DNA of 64,000 nucleotides from assembly GCF_022815605.1 (NCBI RefSeq), contig NZ_JALGRP010000009.1:1-64000 (forward strand), given 5' to 3'. Made by a program: the position numbers and the translations under genes. Positions 35,952-45,556 of this stretch are shown here, piece by piece (within the stretch, counting starts at the first letter, position 1; every line of letters begins with the position of its first letter). The notes under the pieces were generated by a model. It was not told the DNA's origin, searched no databases, and saw only the letters and a program-made list of their open reading frames with translations. Origin of the DNA: Microbacterium sp. VKM Ac-2923. Lineage in GTDB: Bacteria; Actinomycetota; Actinomycetes; Actinomycetales; Microbacteriaceae.

Positions 35952-36841
35952 TTGATCGCGCCTTTCGCGATGTCGCCGATGAACTGGCGGGCACCGATCA
36001 AGAAGACGACGAGCAGCGGCAGCACGGCGAGCAACGCACCGGCCATGACCATGCCGTAGTCCTGGCCGAACGCGGTGTTCAGCTGCGCCATGGCGACCTG
36101 CAGGGTCACCTGGTTGGGGTTCGTCAACACGACGAGCGGCCACAGGTAGTCGTTCCACGCGGCGATGAAGGTGAAGATGCCGAGGAAGCCCAGACCCGGG
36201 CGGATGAGCGGCAGGCACACCGTGAACCACTGGCGGAAGAAGCCCGCGCCGTCGAGCACGGAGGCATCCATCAGCTCGTCGGGGATGGACGAGATCATGT
36301 ACTGGCGCAGCCAGAAGATGCCGAACGCGTTGGCCGCGGCCGGGACGACGAGCGCCTGCAGCTGGCCGACCCACCCGAGGTTGGTCATGGTGATGAACTG
36401 CGGGATGACCGCGAGCTGCATCGGCAGCATGAAGGTCACGAGCGTGATCGTGAAGAGCGTGCGGCGGAGCGGGAACTCGAACTTCGCGAAGGCGAAGGCC
36501 GCGAGCGAGTCGAACACCAGCACGAGGAAGGTCACGCTGCACGCCACGATCACCGTGTTCAGCAAGGATCCCGCGAAATCGATCCGCGCGAACACGGCGC
36601 CGATGTTGTCGAACAGGCGCGGGCCCGGGACGAACGTCGGCGGCGAGGTGTAGATGTCGCTCGTGGAGTTGCTGGCCATCACGACCAGCCAATAGAGCGG
36701 GAACAGCGAGATGACCGCGCCCGCGGTCAGCACGCCGTATAGCAGCACGCGGCCGGGGGTGGCCTTGCGACGACGGCGTGGGACGCCGACCGTCGTGATG
36801 TGCTCGGTGACCGTGGCGGGGGGAGGCGTGGTGACGGTCAT
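35948..36841 (-). CDS. ABC sugar transporter permease, MalG type
   Basis: A 297-residue permease with six predicted membrane helices and the EAA-type loop (MDASVLDGAGFFRQWF) near residue 200. The ATG at 36841 overlaps the stop of the MalF-type permease (ATGA), and its stop overlaps nagB. It forms the second half of the importer fed by the binding protein at 37803-39077. As with the first locus, no cognate ATPase is encoded. Confidence 0.93.
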   Translation of the reverse strand: MTVTTPPPATVTEHITTVGVPRRRRKATPGRVLLYGVLTAGAVISLFPLYWLVVMASNSTSDIYTSPPTFVPGPRLFDNIGAVFARIDFAGSLLNTVIVACSVTFLVLVFDSLAAFAFAKFEFPLRRTLFTITLVTFMLPMQLAVIPQFITMTNLGWVGQLQALVVPAAANAFGIFWLRQYMISSIPDELMDASVLDGAGFFRQWFTVCLPLIRPGLGFLGIFTFIAAWNDYLWPLVVLTNPNQVTLQVAMAQLNTAFGQDYGMVMAGALLAVLPLLVVFLIGARQFIGDIAKGAIK

Positions 36842-37806
36842 GCGCGGGCCTTGTCTTCCTTCTTGCCGGCGGTGAAGCGCCAGCTGATGATGGTGAAGAT
36901 CACGACGATGAGGAAGACGCCCCAGGCGATGGCGGCGCCGTACCCGAAGCGGTTGTAGCTGAAGGCCTGCTGGTAGAAGTAGAGCACCATGGTCAGTCCG
37001 CCCTGGCCCGCGCCGCCGCTGTTCGGATTGGTCGTGCTGGAGCTCGCGGTGAGCACCTGGGCCTCGGTGAAGCTCTGCATGCCGGTGACGGTCGAGACGA
37101 CGAGCACGAAGATGACCGTCGGGCGCAGCAGCGGCAGCGTGATCGAGAAGAAGCTGCGAATGGGGCCCGCGCCGTCGAGCTTGGCGGCCTCGTACACCTC
37201 GCCGCCGATCGACTGCATCCCGGCGAGGAAGATGATCGCGTTGTAGCCGGTCCACTGGTAGGTGATGAGGATCGAGATCGTGAGTTGGATGCCGAAGGGC
37301 GTCGACAACCACTGCACGCCGGGGAGTCCGAGCGAGGTCAGCGCCGCGTTGGCCAGGCCGAAGTTCTCGCCGAAGATCGAGCCGAACAGCACCGCCATCG
37401 CCACCACCGAGGTGATGTTGGGCACGAAGTAGGCGATGCGGAACGCGGTGCTGAATCGCACGGCGTTGTTCAGGAGCGCCGCCACGGCGATGGCGATGGC
37501 GAGCATCGGGAAGGTCGACAGCGCGAAGATGATGAACGTGTTGCGCACCGACAGCCAGAACGTGGGGTCGGTGAACAGACGCGTGTAGTTGTCGATCCCG
37601 GTCCACTCCGCCGTGCCGAGGCCGTTCCAGTCCTGGAACGACAGCACGAGCGAGTACGCGGTGGGGAAGAGCCCGAAGGCGAGGAACAGCAGGAAGAAGG
37701 GCGCGATGGCCACGTACATCGGCCAGTGCCGGATGAGGCCCCGGCCTCGGGGGCGCGCGCTGGGGCGCACACCCGAGGCCGTCATGACGCGCGTGGCGGA
37801 TGTCAC
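36838..37806 (-). CDS. ABC sugar transporter permease, MalF type
   Basis: A 322-residue permease with six helices and the EAA loop EAAKLDGAGPIRSFF. The GTG start overlaps the binding-protein stop by 4 nt (GTGA). It pairs with the MalG-type permease. The order binding protein, MalF-type, MalG-type, nagB, GH2 indicates uptake of a galactose- or amino-sugar-containing oligosaccharide. Confidence 0.93.
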   Translation of the reverse strand: MTSATRVMTASGVRPSARPRGRGLIRHWPMYVAIAPFFLLFLAFGLFPTAYSLVLSFQDWNGLGTAEWTGIDNYTRLFTDPTFWLSVRNTFIIFALSTFPMLAIAIAVAALLNNAVRFSTAFRIAYFVPNITSVVAMAVLFGSIFGENFGLANAALTSLGLPGVQWLSTPFGIQLTISILITYQWTGYNAIIFLAGMQSIGGEVYEAAKLDGAGPIRSFFSITLPLLRPTVIFVLVVSTVTGMQSFTEAQVLTASSSTTNPNSGGAGQGGLTMVLYFYQQAFSYNRFGYGAAIAWGVFLIVVIFTIISWRFTAGKKEDKARA

Positions 37807-39077
37807 TTAGAGCGCTCCCACACCTGCTGGGCGGCGGTCAGCGCGTCGTTCCACGCCTGCTGCGGGTCCTTGCCCTGCGACTGCACGTTGGCGAGCTCGG
37901 TGATGAAGGGCGCCGCCACCTCGTTGTCGATGGGGCTCGTGTAGCTGATCGGCATCTTCTCGGATGCCGCCTTGAACACGTCCGTCGTCACCTGTCCGCC
38001 GAAGAAGGCGTCGGGTTCCTGCAGGGCCGGCTGCTCGAGCGCAGCGGTGGAGGAGGGAAAGTTGCCGACCTCGGTGTAGGTGGTGGCCTGGTTCTCGGCG
38101 TCGAGCAGGTACGCGACGATCTTCGCGGCCTCGTCCTTGGACGTCGTGGCCGCGGGGATCGTCAGGAACGAGCCGCCGATGTTGGCGGGACCGCCGGGCA
38201 TCGCCGTGACGTTCCACTTTCCGGAGGTGTCGGGGGCGTTGCTCTTCAGATCGCCCTGGTACCAGGCGGCGCCGAGCAGCGTGGGGAGCGAGCCGTTGTT
38301 GACCGCGGCGGCCCAGTCGGGGCTGCCGTCCTGGATGCCGGCGACGAGGCCGCGTTCGTCAGCCTCGATCGCGGTGTCCCAGGCCTTCTTCACCTGGTCG
38401 CTCTCGCCGAGGAACTCGCCGTCCTCCGACACGAACTTGGTCTCGCCCTGGCCCATGACCTTGGTGAAGACGTCTTCCATCGAGACCTCGAGGTATGCGC
38501 CGGTGGCGGCCTTGAGCTTCTCGCCGAAGGCGAAGTAGTCGTCCCACGTCTTGGTGGCGGCGGCGACCTCGGCCGGGTCGGTCGGCAGGCCGGCTGCGGC
38601 GAGCACGTCGGTGCGGTAGTACAGCGCGGTCGGGCCGATGTCGGTGGGGAGGCCGATAAGCTTGCCGTCCGAGGTGGTGGCCTCGGCGAGCTTCCACTCC
38701 GGGAAGTCGGCGAGCATGTCGTCGATGCCGAGGCTCTTGAAGTCGGTGAAGAGGTCGGCCTGCTGCAGGAAATAGGGCATGTCCTCGCCCTTCACCCCCG
38801 TGATCGAGGGGATGCCGCTGCGGCCGGTGAAGACGGTGACGAGCTTCTGCTTGACGTCGTCGCCGATGGTGGTGACCTCGAGCTTCGCGTCGGGGAACTC
38901 GGTCTTGGCCGAGTCGACCACGCTCTCGCCGATTCCGCCGGGCCAGGTCCAGAGGGTCAGGGGGCCGTCGGACGATCCACCGGCACCGCCGGAGCATGCC
39001 GAGAGCGAGACGGCGGCGGCAGCGGCGACGGCGACGGTGCCGAGGACGCGTCGATGGCGCGGGGTGAGGGTCTTCAT
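37803..39077 (-). CDS. ABC sugar-binding lipoprotein
   Basis: A 424-residue solute-binding protein (SBP_bac_1 type) with a lipoprotein signal ending in SLSAC. Features include the start of the mature domain LTLWTWPGG and aromatic residues expected in a carbohydrate cleft. The ATG follows an AAGGAG site that overlaps the end of the kinase gene 7 bp upstream. It delivers substrate to the two downstream permeases. Relatedness to the protein at 9157-10449 is at family level only. Confidence 0.93.
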   Translation of the reverse strand: MKTLTPRHRRVLGTVAVAAAAAVSLSACSGGAGGSSDGPLTLWTWPGGIGESVVDSAKTEFPDAKLEVTTIGDDVKQKLVTVFTGRSGIPSITGVKGEDMPYFLQQADLFTDFKSLGIDDMLADFPEWKLAEATTSDGKLIGLPTDIGPTALYYRTDVLAAAGLPTDPAEVAAATKTWDDYFAFGEKLKAATGAYLEVSMEDVFTKVMGQGETKFVSEDGEFLGESDQVKKAWDTAIEADERGLVAGIQDGSPDWAAAVNNGSLPTLLGAAWYQGDLKSNAPDTSGKWNVTAMPGGPANIGGSFLTIPAATTSKDEAAKIVAYLLDAENQATTYTEVGNFPSSTAALEQPALQEPDAFFGGQVTTDVFKAASEKMPISYTSPIDNEVAAPFITELANVQSQGKDPQQAWNDALTAAQQVWERSK

Positions 39078-39084
39078 GGGCGGG

Positions 39085-40122
39085 TCACTCCTTGATTCGG
39101 GTGGGGCGTGAGGAAGAGGCGGTGCGGGATTCCGCCGGAGCGGTGAAGGGCGTTGCGCCGTCGTGCAGCGCGGCGCGGAGGAAGGCGAAGCGCGCCGGGT
39201 CGGCGGCCGCCGGGTGGGCGTCGAGCCAGGGGAGCAGCTCGTCGAGGCGGGGAGCGGCGGCGGCGCCACCCGGGCGCGAGACGGTGATGGCCGCGACGAG
39301 GGTGGCGAACTCGACCCGCTCGCGCAGCGACCAGGCGGTGAGTTCGGCGGCCGCGAGGGCGCCTCCGAACACATCGCCGGCGCCCGTGGCATCCACGAAG
39401 TCGATCGTGACGGCGTCGATCTCGACCTCGTCGCCCGCGGCCGAGTCGACGGCGATGGCACCCTGGCCGCCGCGGGTGACGACGGCGAGGGGCACGCGTT
39501 CGGCGAGGGCGCGGGCGGCGGTGCGGGCGTCGGTGGCACGGGTGTAGGCGCACGCTTCGGCCTCGTTGGGCAGGAACGCGTGGCATCCCTCCAGGACGTC
39601 GAGGGCCGACGCGTCCCACCGCTCGTCGGCGTCCCAGCCGATGTCGGCGAAGACCCTCGTGCCCATCGCGGCCCGTTCGCGGACCCACGGGGAGACGGAC
39701 TCGTCGAGGTGGAGGGCCGCGACCGGGGTGACGGGGGCCTCCCGCAGGAGGGCGGCGAGAGGAGCGGCGGGGCGGCCGCCGGTGACGAGGGCGCGGTCGC
39801 CGTCGTAGTTCATCGCCGCCGTGACCGGCAGGCTCCAGTCGGCGTGCGCGTGGATGCCGTCGACGATGCTTTCGTCGCGCAGCCGGTCGCGCACGAGTCG
39901 GGAGAAGGCGTCAGTGCCGGCGTCGGCGCAGAGAACGGTGGTCACTCCGAGGCGGGCGGCGGCGATGGCGTAGTTGGCGATGCCCCCGGGGCCCCAGCCG
40001 AAGGCGGGCGTCCAGTGTTCCTCGCCCAGACGGGGGGCGGTGGCGAGTTCGGCGAAGACCAGATCGAGGAAAAGCTGCCCGGCCGTCAGAAGGCGGGGCG
40101 TGGGACCGGATGCGACTGTCAT
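39085..40122 (-). CDS. PfkB-family carbohydrate kinase
   Basis: A 345-residue ribokinase-fold kinase. The C-terminal PfkB signature DFVDATGAGDVFGGAL, with the catalytic Asp and anion hole, is clear; the N-terminal GWGPGGIANYAIAAARLG is the substrate-binding glycine region. It would phosphorylate a free sugar released inside the cell, for example fructose, tagatose, an amino sugar or a similar compound; specificity is not readable. It is the first gene of the leftward operon, divergent from the DeoR regulator, and the ATG at 40122 is preferred over one 13 codons upstream. Confidence 0.9.
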   Translation of the reverse strand: MTVASGPTPRLLTAGQLFLDLVFAELATAPRLGEEHWTPAFGWGPGGIANYAIAAARLGVTTVLCADAGTDAFSRLVRDRLRDESIVDGIHAHADWSLPVTAAMNYDGDRALVTGGRPAAPLAALLREAPVTPVAALHLDESVSPWVRERAAMGTRVFADIGWDADERWDASALDVLEGCHAFLPNEAEACAYTRATDARTAARALAERVPLAVVTRGGQGAIAVDSAAGDEVEIDAVTIDFVDATGAGDVFGGALAAAELTAWSLRERVEFATLVAAITVSRPGGAAAAPRLDELLPWLDAHPAAADPARFAFLRAALHDGATPFTAPAESRTASSSRPTRIKE

Positions 40123-40163
40123 CGGCCCCTCCTCTCTTCGGTGACGACCGGGGCGTTGCACCG

Positions 40164-40238
40164 TTTATAGCATTCGTCGCTCAGGAACGCGCAAATTTTT
40201 GCGTGTAAATATTTTGTTACTGAGCGATTTTGAGCGAT
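40164..40238. promoter_or_regulatory. AT-rich divergent promoter with DeoR-type repeats
   Basis: The 130-bp gap between the kinase and DeoR genes is unusually AT-rich. TGAGCGAT occurs at 40221-40228 and again at 40231-40238, one helical turn apart, and CGCTCA (the same word inverted) is at 40178-40183. CGCAAATTTTTGCG (40190-40203) is a further palindrome. A leftward TATAAA (40169-40164) may be the -10 of the kinase operon. The repeats are candidate operators for the adjacent regulator. Confidence 0.65.
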
Positions 40239-40252
40239 AAGGTGATCGCACC

Positions 40253-40999
40253 ATGAAAGACGTCAGAGACCGCGAGATCCTCCAGCACCTCCGTTCCGCC
40301 CGCGCGGCGACGGTGGCGGAGCTCGCCGAGGCCACCGGTTCGAGCATCGCCACGATCCGACGCGATCTGCAGCGCCTCGATGACGCCGGGCTCCTGCGCC
40401 GCACGCACGGCGGCGCCGTGATGGGCGAGGGCGACGCGCCCTTCGCGACGGTCGAGCCTGTCAATCGCGACGGTAAGGAGCGCATCGCCCGCGTCGCGGC
40501 CGCGACGATCCGGGACGGTCAGGCCGTCATCCTCGACGTCGGCACCACGACCCTGCAGCTGGCCCGACTGCTCCGCGGCCGCGCGGTCACCGTCATCACC
40601 AACAACATGGCGATCTACGACGTGCTGCGCGACGAGCGCGACACGCACCTGGTCGTGCTCCCGGGCGACTACGACCCGGTGTACCGCAGCGTCGCGGGCC
40701 ACCTCACGACCGAGTCGCTGCGCCTGATCCGCGCCGATCACGCCTTCCTGGGCGTCAGTGGCATGTCACCCGAGGGCGACCTGCGCGACACCACGCTGGC
40801 GCAGGTGCCGATCAAGCAGGCGATGCTCGCGGCGTGCGACGCGGCGACCGTGCTCGCCGATCACAGCAAGTTCCCCGGCAGCGGCGCCGGGCGTATCGCC
40901 CTGCCCCTCGCCCTGCGGCGGCTCATCACCGATGCGCCGCTCGAGGGCCCGATCGTCGAGTCCCTGGGCCGACGGAATGTCGAGATTGTGACCGCATGA
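40253..40999 (+). CDS. DeoR/GlpR-family transcriptional regulator
   Basis: A 248-residue regulator. The N-terminal winged helix (about 5-55) contains the DeoR signature TVAELAEATGSSIATIRRDL, followed by RRTHGGAV. The C-terminal sensor domain binds phosphorylated sugars (ILDVGTTTLQLARLL, VITNNMAIYDVL, and DHSKF near the end). It is divergent from the kinase-ABC-nagB-GH2 operon and overlaps the GH4 gene (ATGA), so it probably controls both arms in response to a sugar phosphate. Confidence 0.94.
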   Translation: MKDVRDREILQHLRSARAATVAELAEATGSSIATIRRDLQRLDDAGLLRRTHGGAVMGEGDAPFATVEPVNRDGKERIARVAAATIRDGQAVILDVGTTTLQLARLLRGRAVTVITNNMAIYDVLRDERDTHLVVLPGDYDPVYRSVAGHLTTESLRLIRADHAFLGVSGMSPEGDLRDTTLAQVPIKQAMLAACDAATVLADHSKFPGSGAGRIALPLALRRLITDAPLEGPIVESLGRRNVEIVTA

Positions 41000-42336
41000 A
41001 GCTTGCCATGATCGGTGGCGGAGGATTCCGCACCCCCTTGGTGTACCGCGCCCTGCTGCTGGACCGCGACGCCGGACGCGTCGACGAGGTCGCCCTCGTC
41101 GACACCGACGCCGCACGACTGCGGACCATGGCCCGCATCCTGGAGGACCAGGCGCGCGACTTCCCCGACGCCCCGCGCGTGAGCGTGCACACGGATGCCG
41201 AAGAGGGCCTGCGCGGAGCCGATTTCGTGTTCTCGGCCATCCGCGTCGGCGGCATGGAGGGGCGGGCGGCCGATGAACGCATCGGTCTGTCGCATGGGGT
41301 CATCGGGCAGGAGACCGTCGGCTTCGGCGGCATCTCCTATGCCCTCCGGACGCTGCCCGTCGCAATGCAGCTCGCCGAGCTCATCCGGCGCGTCGCCCCC
41401 GACGCGTGGGTCATCAACTTCACCAACCCCGCCGGCGTGGTCACCGAGGCCATGGGTCGAGTGTTGGGCAACCGTGTCATCGGCATCTGCGACTCCCCGA
41501 TCGGCCTCGCCCGCCGCGCGCTCGGGGCCCTCGGCATCCGGGACGCAGCCGATGTCGAGATCGAGTACGCCGGCCTCAACCACCTCGGGTGGCTCACGGC
41601 GCTCCGCCGAGATGGCGTCGACCTGCTGCCGGATCTGCTCGCCTCGCCCGAGCGCATCGAGTCGTTCGAAGAGGGAGCGCTGTTCGGCGCCGACTGGATC
41701 CAGACGCTCGGGGCCCTCCCCAACGAGTACCTGCACTACTACTCCTACCGACGAGACGTGCTGCAGGCCGACCAGTACGCCGCGACCACCCGCGGGCGGT
41801 ACCTGCTCGACCAGCAGGCCGGCTTCTGGGACACGGCGGCGACCGCGCCGCGCCCGCACGCGGCCTGGGAGGCCTGCCGGCACGAACGCGAGGTCACCTA
41901 TATGGCGACCAACCGCGACTCCGCCGGCATGGGCGACCGCGACGAGGAAGACCTCGTCTCGGGCGGCTACGAGAACGTCGCGATCGCCCTCATGCGCGCG
42001 ATCGCGTACGACCAGTCCGCGCGGCTCATCCTCAACGTCCCCGGCGGGGGCGTGCTGGCGGGCCTCGACGCCGAGGCCGTGGTCGAGGTGCCCTGCATCG
42101 TCGGGGCCGACGGCCCGCGCCCGCTCGAGAGCGCGGCCGTGCCCGCGTTCGGGCAGGGTCTGATCACCACCGTCAAGTACGTCGAGCGCCAGACGATCGA
42201 GGCCGCTCTCACCGGCTCGCGCGCCGCGGCGCTGCGGGCCCTTGCGCACCACCCGCTGATCGACTCGGTCCGCGTCGCGCGGGCGCTGCTCGACGACGCG
42301 AGCTCCAGCTTCGCCGACCTGTCGTACCTCCGCTGA
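40996..42336 (+). CDS. glycoside hydrolase family 4 (6-phospho-beta-glucosidase-like)
   Basis: A 446-residue GH4 enzyme, a family that uses NAD+ and a divalent metal rather than paired carboxylates. The Rossmann start KLAMIGGGGFRTPLVYRAL is clear. The metal-binding Cys is in VIGICDSPIGL and the His in GLNHLGWL. Most relatives cleave phosphorylated beta-glucosides, but some act on unphosphorylated sugars, and no PTS is encoded here. It overlaps the regulator stop (ATGA). It may process a disaccharide released from the imported glycan. Confidence 0.9.
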   Translation: MKLAMIGGGGFRTPLVYRALLLDRDAGRVDEVALVDTDAARLRTMARILEDQARDFPDAPRVSVHTDAEEGLRGADFVFSAIRVGGMEGRAADERIGLSHGVIGQETVGFGGISYALRTLPVAMQLAELIRRVAPDAWVINFTNPAGVVTEAMGRVLGNRVIGICDSPIGLARRALGALGIRDAADVEIEYAGLNHLGWLTALRRDGVDLLPDLLASPERIESFEEGALFGADWIQTLGALPNEYLHYYSYRRDVLQADQYAATTRGRYLLDQQAGFWDTAATAPRPHAAWEACRHEREVTYMATNRDSAGMGDRDEEDLVSGGYENVAIALMRAIAYDQSARLILNVPGGGVLAGLDAEAVVEVPCIVGADGPRPLESAAVPAFGQGLITTVKYVERQTIEAALTGSRAAALRALAHHPLIDSVRVARALLDDASSSFADLSYLR

Positions 42337-42340
42337 GCCC

Positions 42341-42378
42341 GGGGGCGCGACCTCGACCCGAACGTCGGCCGCGCCCCC
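42341..42378 (+). other. hairpin and C-rich spacer between GH4 and GH38 genes
   Basis: GGGGGCGCG (42341-42349) and CGCGCCCCC (42370-42378) are perfect 9-bp arms around a 20-nt loop, just after the GH4 stop. A C-rich low-complexity stretch follows to the GH38 start at 42482. It could be a partial terminator lowering transcription of the next genes. Confidence 0.5.
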
Positions 42379-42481
42379 GCACCACCCCGCCGCACCCGGC
42401 ATCCCGCCACACCGCCCCCGGCATCCCTCCCGCCGCACCCCACCCCGCCTCCTGCGCTGACACCCCGAAACCGGAGACACC

Positions 42482-45400
42482 GTGCACCAGAACCTCACGC
42501 TCGTCGAAGAGCGCATCCACCGCGTGCTCACCGAGCGCATCGTCCCCGCCGTGTACTCCGCGCGGGTGCCCGTCGCGCTGAAGGCCTGGATGGTCCCCGA
42601 CGAGCCGGTCCCGGCCGCCGAGGCGCTCGCCGCCGACTATGCGCCCTTCGCCGTCGGCGACAGCTGGGGCCAGGCATGGTCGACCTGGTGGTTCGAGGTC
42701 ACCGGCGAGATCCCGACCGACTGGGCCGGCCGCACCGTCGAGCTGCTGCTCGACCCCGGCTTCCAGGGCGACTGGCCCGGCAACCAGGCCGAGGCCCTCG
42801 TGCACACGCCCGACGGTGTGCAGGTCAAGGGCATCCACCCCCGCAACCACTACGTGCGCCTGGCCGACGAGGCCGCGGGTGGCGAGCCCGTGCACTTCTT
42901 CGTCGAGGCCGCGGCCAACCCCGACATCCTCAAGAACGACTTCGTCCCCACGCCCTTCGGCTCCAAGAAGACCGCGCCCGAGACGCCGATCTACACCTTC
43001 CGCACCGCGGAGCTCGCGGTGTTCGAGCCCGAGGTGTGGGGGCTGCAGTTCGACGTCGAGGTGCTGTACCAGCTGCTGAAGGAGCTGCCCGAGACCGAGC
43101 CCCGCCGCCACGAGGTCATGCGGGCGCTCGAGCGCGCGCTGAACGTGCTGCGCCTCGACGACATCGTCGGCACCGCCGCGGCGGCCCGCGCCGAGCTGGT
43201 CGACGTGCTGTCGCGCCCGGCATCCGCCTCCGCCCACCGCCTCTCGGGCATCGGGCACGCGCACATCGACACCGCCTGGCTCTGGCCCATCCGCGAGACC
43301 AAGCGGAAGACCGCGCGCACCTTCTCGAACGTGCTCGCGCTCGCCGAGCAGTACCCCGACTTCCGCTTCGCGGCGTCGTCGGCGCAGCAGTACGCGTGGG
43401 TCAAGGAGCGCTACCCGCACGTGTGGGAGGGCATCAAGGCCGCGATCGCGGCGGGGCAGTGGATCGTCGTCGGCTCGCAGTGGGTCGAGCCCGACGGCAA
43501 TCTCCCGGGCGGCGAGGCGATGGTGCGCCAGGTGACCCAGGGCATGCGGTTCTTCCGCGATGAGCTCGACGTCGAGACGCACGGCATCTGGCTGCCCGAC
43601 TCGTTCGGCTACACCGCGGCCTTCCCGCAGATCGCGAAGCTCGCGGGCCTGGACTGGTTCCTCACGCAGAAGATCTCGTGGAGCCAGACCAACAAGTTCC
43701 CCCACCACACCTTCTGGTGGGAGGGCATCGACGGCTCGCGCATCTTCACGCATTTCCCGCCGATCGACACCTACAACTCCACGCTCGAAGGTGAAGAACT
43801 GCACCACGCCGTGCGCCAGTTCCGCGACAAGGGCAAGGCGACGACCTCGCTCGTGCCCTTCGGCTACGGCGACGGCGGCGGCGGACCCATCCGCGAGATG
43901 ATGGAGCGCCAGCGCCGGGTCGAGTCGCTCGAGGGCTCGCCGCGCGTCGAGATCGAGCACCCCGACGACTTCTTCGCCGCAGCCCAAGCCGAGTACCCCG
44001 ACGCCCCGGTCTGGGTCGGCGAGCTATACCTCGAGCTTCACCGCGGCACCTTCACCTCGCACGCCCGCGAGAAGCGCGGCAACCGCGAGGCCGAGCACCG
44101 CCTGCGCGAGGCCGAGCTGTGGTGGACCGCCGCCGCCCTGAAGGGCGCTGCGTACCCGTACGAGACGCTCGATCGCCTCTGGCAGGGCGTGCTGCTGCAG
44201 CAGTTCCACGACATCCTGCCCGGATCCTCGATCCAGTGGGTGCACGAGCAGAACGAAGAAGACTACGCCGCCGCCCTCGCCGAGCTCGACCGCTCGATCG
44301 CCGAGGCCCTGGATGCCGCGGGACTCTCGGCCGCGGTCGTGAACTCGGCCGACCACGCCCGCCGGTCGCTGGCCCTGGATGCCTCGGGCACCCCGCTCGC
44401 GCTGGTGGAGACGCCCGCGCTGGGCGTGGCATCCCTCACTCCCGTCGCTCCCGCGCACCCGGTGCGGGCGGAGCAGTCCGGCGCCGACATCGTGCTCGAC
44501 AACGGCCTCGTGCGGGTCACCGTCGATGCCCGGGGTCTCGTGACCTCGATCGTCGATCTCGCCGCGAGTCGTGAGCTCGTGCCCGCCGGCCGCGTCGCGA
44601 ACCTGCTGCAGCTGCACCAGGACCTTCCCAACGCCTGGGATGCCTGGGACATCGACGCCCACTACCGCTACACGTTCGACGACCTCGACACCGCCGACAC
44701 CGTCGAGCTCGCGGTCGACGACGAGCTGCGCGCCCGCGTGATCGTCACGCGCACCTTCGGCGCCTCACGGCTGACGCAGACCATCGCCGTGAACGCCGAC
44801 GACGAGCGCGTGCACTTCGCCGTCGACCTCGACTGGAACGAGCGCGAGAAGCTGCTCAAGGCGTCGCTGCCGTTCGTCGTGCACGCCCACCACCACAGCG
44901 CGGAGATCCAGTACGGCCACGTGCGCCGCGCGACCCACACGAACACGTCGTGGGAAGACGCGAAGTTCGAGGTCATGGCGCACCGCTGGGTGCACGTCGA
45001 GGAGCCGGGCTACGGCGTCGGCGTCACCAACGACGCCACCTACGGCCACGACATCACCCGCACGGTCGGGGCCTCGGGTGAGGTCGAGACCGAGGTGCGC
45101 CTGAGCCTGGTGCGCGCGGCGAACTCGCCCGACCCGGTACAGGATGCCGGTCACCACACGTTCGCGTACGCCGTGCACCCGGGCGCCGACATCGCCGCGG
45201 TCGTCGCCTCGGGCTACGAGCAGAACCTGCCGCTGCGCCGCCCCGCGACCGAGGGGACGGTCGAGCCGTGGAGCGTGCTGCGCTCGGCGGACGAGGGTGT
45301 GCGCATCGAGGCCGTGAAGCTCGCCGACGACCGCTCGGGCGACGTGATCGTGCGCGTGTACGAGGCGCTCGGGCGCCGCGCGGCGACCACCCTCACGCCC

Positions 45401-45556
45401 GGGTTCGCCGTGGCATCCGTCTCCGAGGTCGACCTGCTCGAGCGTCCGCTCGGCGACGAGATGGCGCGCTCGCGCCACCTCGCGCACGACGACGCCGGCA
45501 TCGCGCTCGAGCTGCGGCCGTTCCAGGTCGTGACGCTGCGGCTCGCGCGCGGATGA
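42482..45556 (+). CDS. alpha-mannosidase, glycoside hydrolase family 38 (second copy)
   Basis: A 1024-residue GH38 enzyme, paralogous to the one at 6066-9134. It carries the zinc site GHAHIDTAWLWPIRET, the nucleophile Asp373 in WLPDSFGY, QKISWSQTNKFPHHTFWWEG and QQFHDILPGSS. No signal peptide is present, so it acts in the cytoplasm. The GTG start follows CCGGAG. It probably removes alpha-mannose from imported N-glycan pieces; differing loops suggest a different linkage preference from the first copy. The stop overlaps the MFS gene (ATGA). Confidence 0.95.
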   Translation: MHQNLTLVEERIHRVLTERIVPAVYSARVPVALKAWMVPDEPVPAAEALAADYAPFAVGDSWGQAWSTWWFEVTGEIPTDWAGRTVELLLDPGFQGDWPGNQAEALVHTPDGVQVKGIHPRNHYVRLADEAAGGEPVHFFVEAAANPDILKNDFVPTPFGSKKTAPETPIYTFRTAELAVFEPEVWGLQFDVEVLYQLLKELPETEPRRHEVMRALERALNVLRLDDIVGTAAAARAELVDVLSRPASASAHRLSGIGHAHIDTAWLWPIRETKRKTARTFSNVLALAEQYPDFRFAASSAQQYAWVKERYPHVWEGIKAAIAAGQWIVVGSQWVEPDGNLPGGEAMVRQVTQGMRFFRDELDVETHGIWLPDSFGYTAAFPQIAKLAGLDWFLTQKISWSQTNKFPHHTFWWEGIDGSRIFTHFPPIDTYNSTLEGEELHHAVRQFRDKGKATTSLVPFGYGDGGGGPIREMMERQRRVESLEGSPRVEIEHPDDFFAAAQAEYPDAPVWVGELYLELHRGTFTSHAREKRGNREAEHRLREAELWWTAAALKGAAYPYETLDRLWQGVLLQQFHDILPGSSIQWVHEQNEEDYAAALAELDRSIAEALDAAGLSAAVVNSADHARRSLALDASGTPLALVETPALGVASLTPVAPAHPVRAEQSGADIVLDNGLVRVTVDARGLVTSIVDLAASRELVPAGRVANLLQLHQDLPNAWDAWDIDAHYRYTFDDLDTADTVELAVDDELRARVIVTRTFGASRLTQTIAVNADDERVHFAVDLDWNEREKLLKASLPFVVHAHHHSAEIQYGHVRRATHTNTSWEDAKFEVMAHRWVHVEEPGYGVGVTNDATYGHDITRTVGASGEVETEVRLSLVRAANSPDPVQDAGHHTFAYAVHPGADIAAVVASGYEQNLPLRRPATEGTVEPWSVLRSADEGVRIEAVKLADDRSGDVIVRVYEALGRRAATTLTPGFAVASVSEVDLLERPLGDEMARSRHLAHDDAGIALELRPFQVVTLRLARG

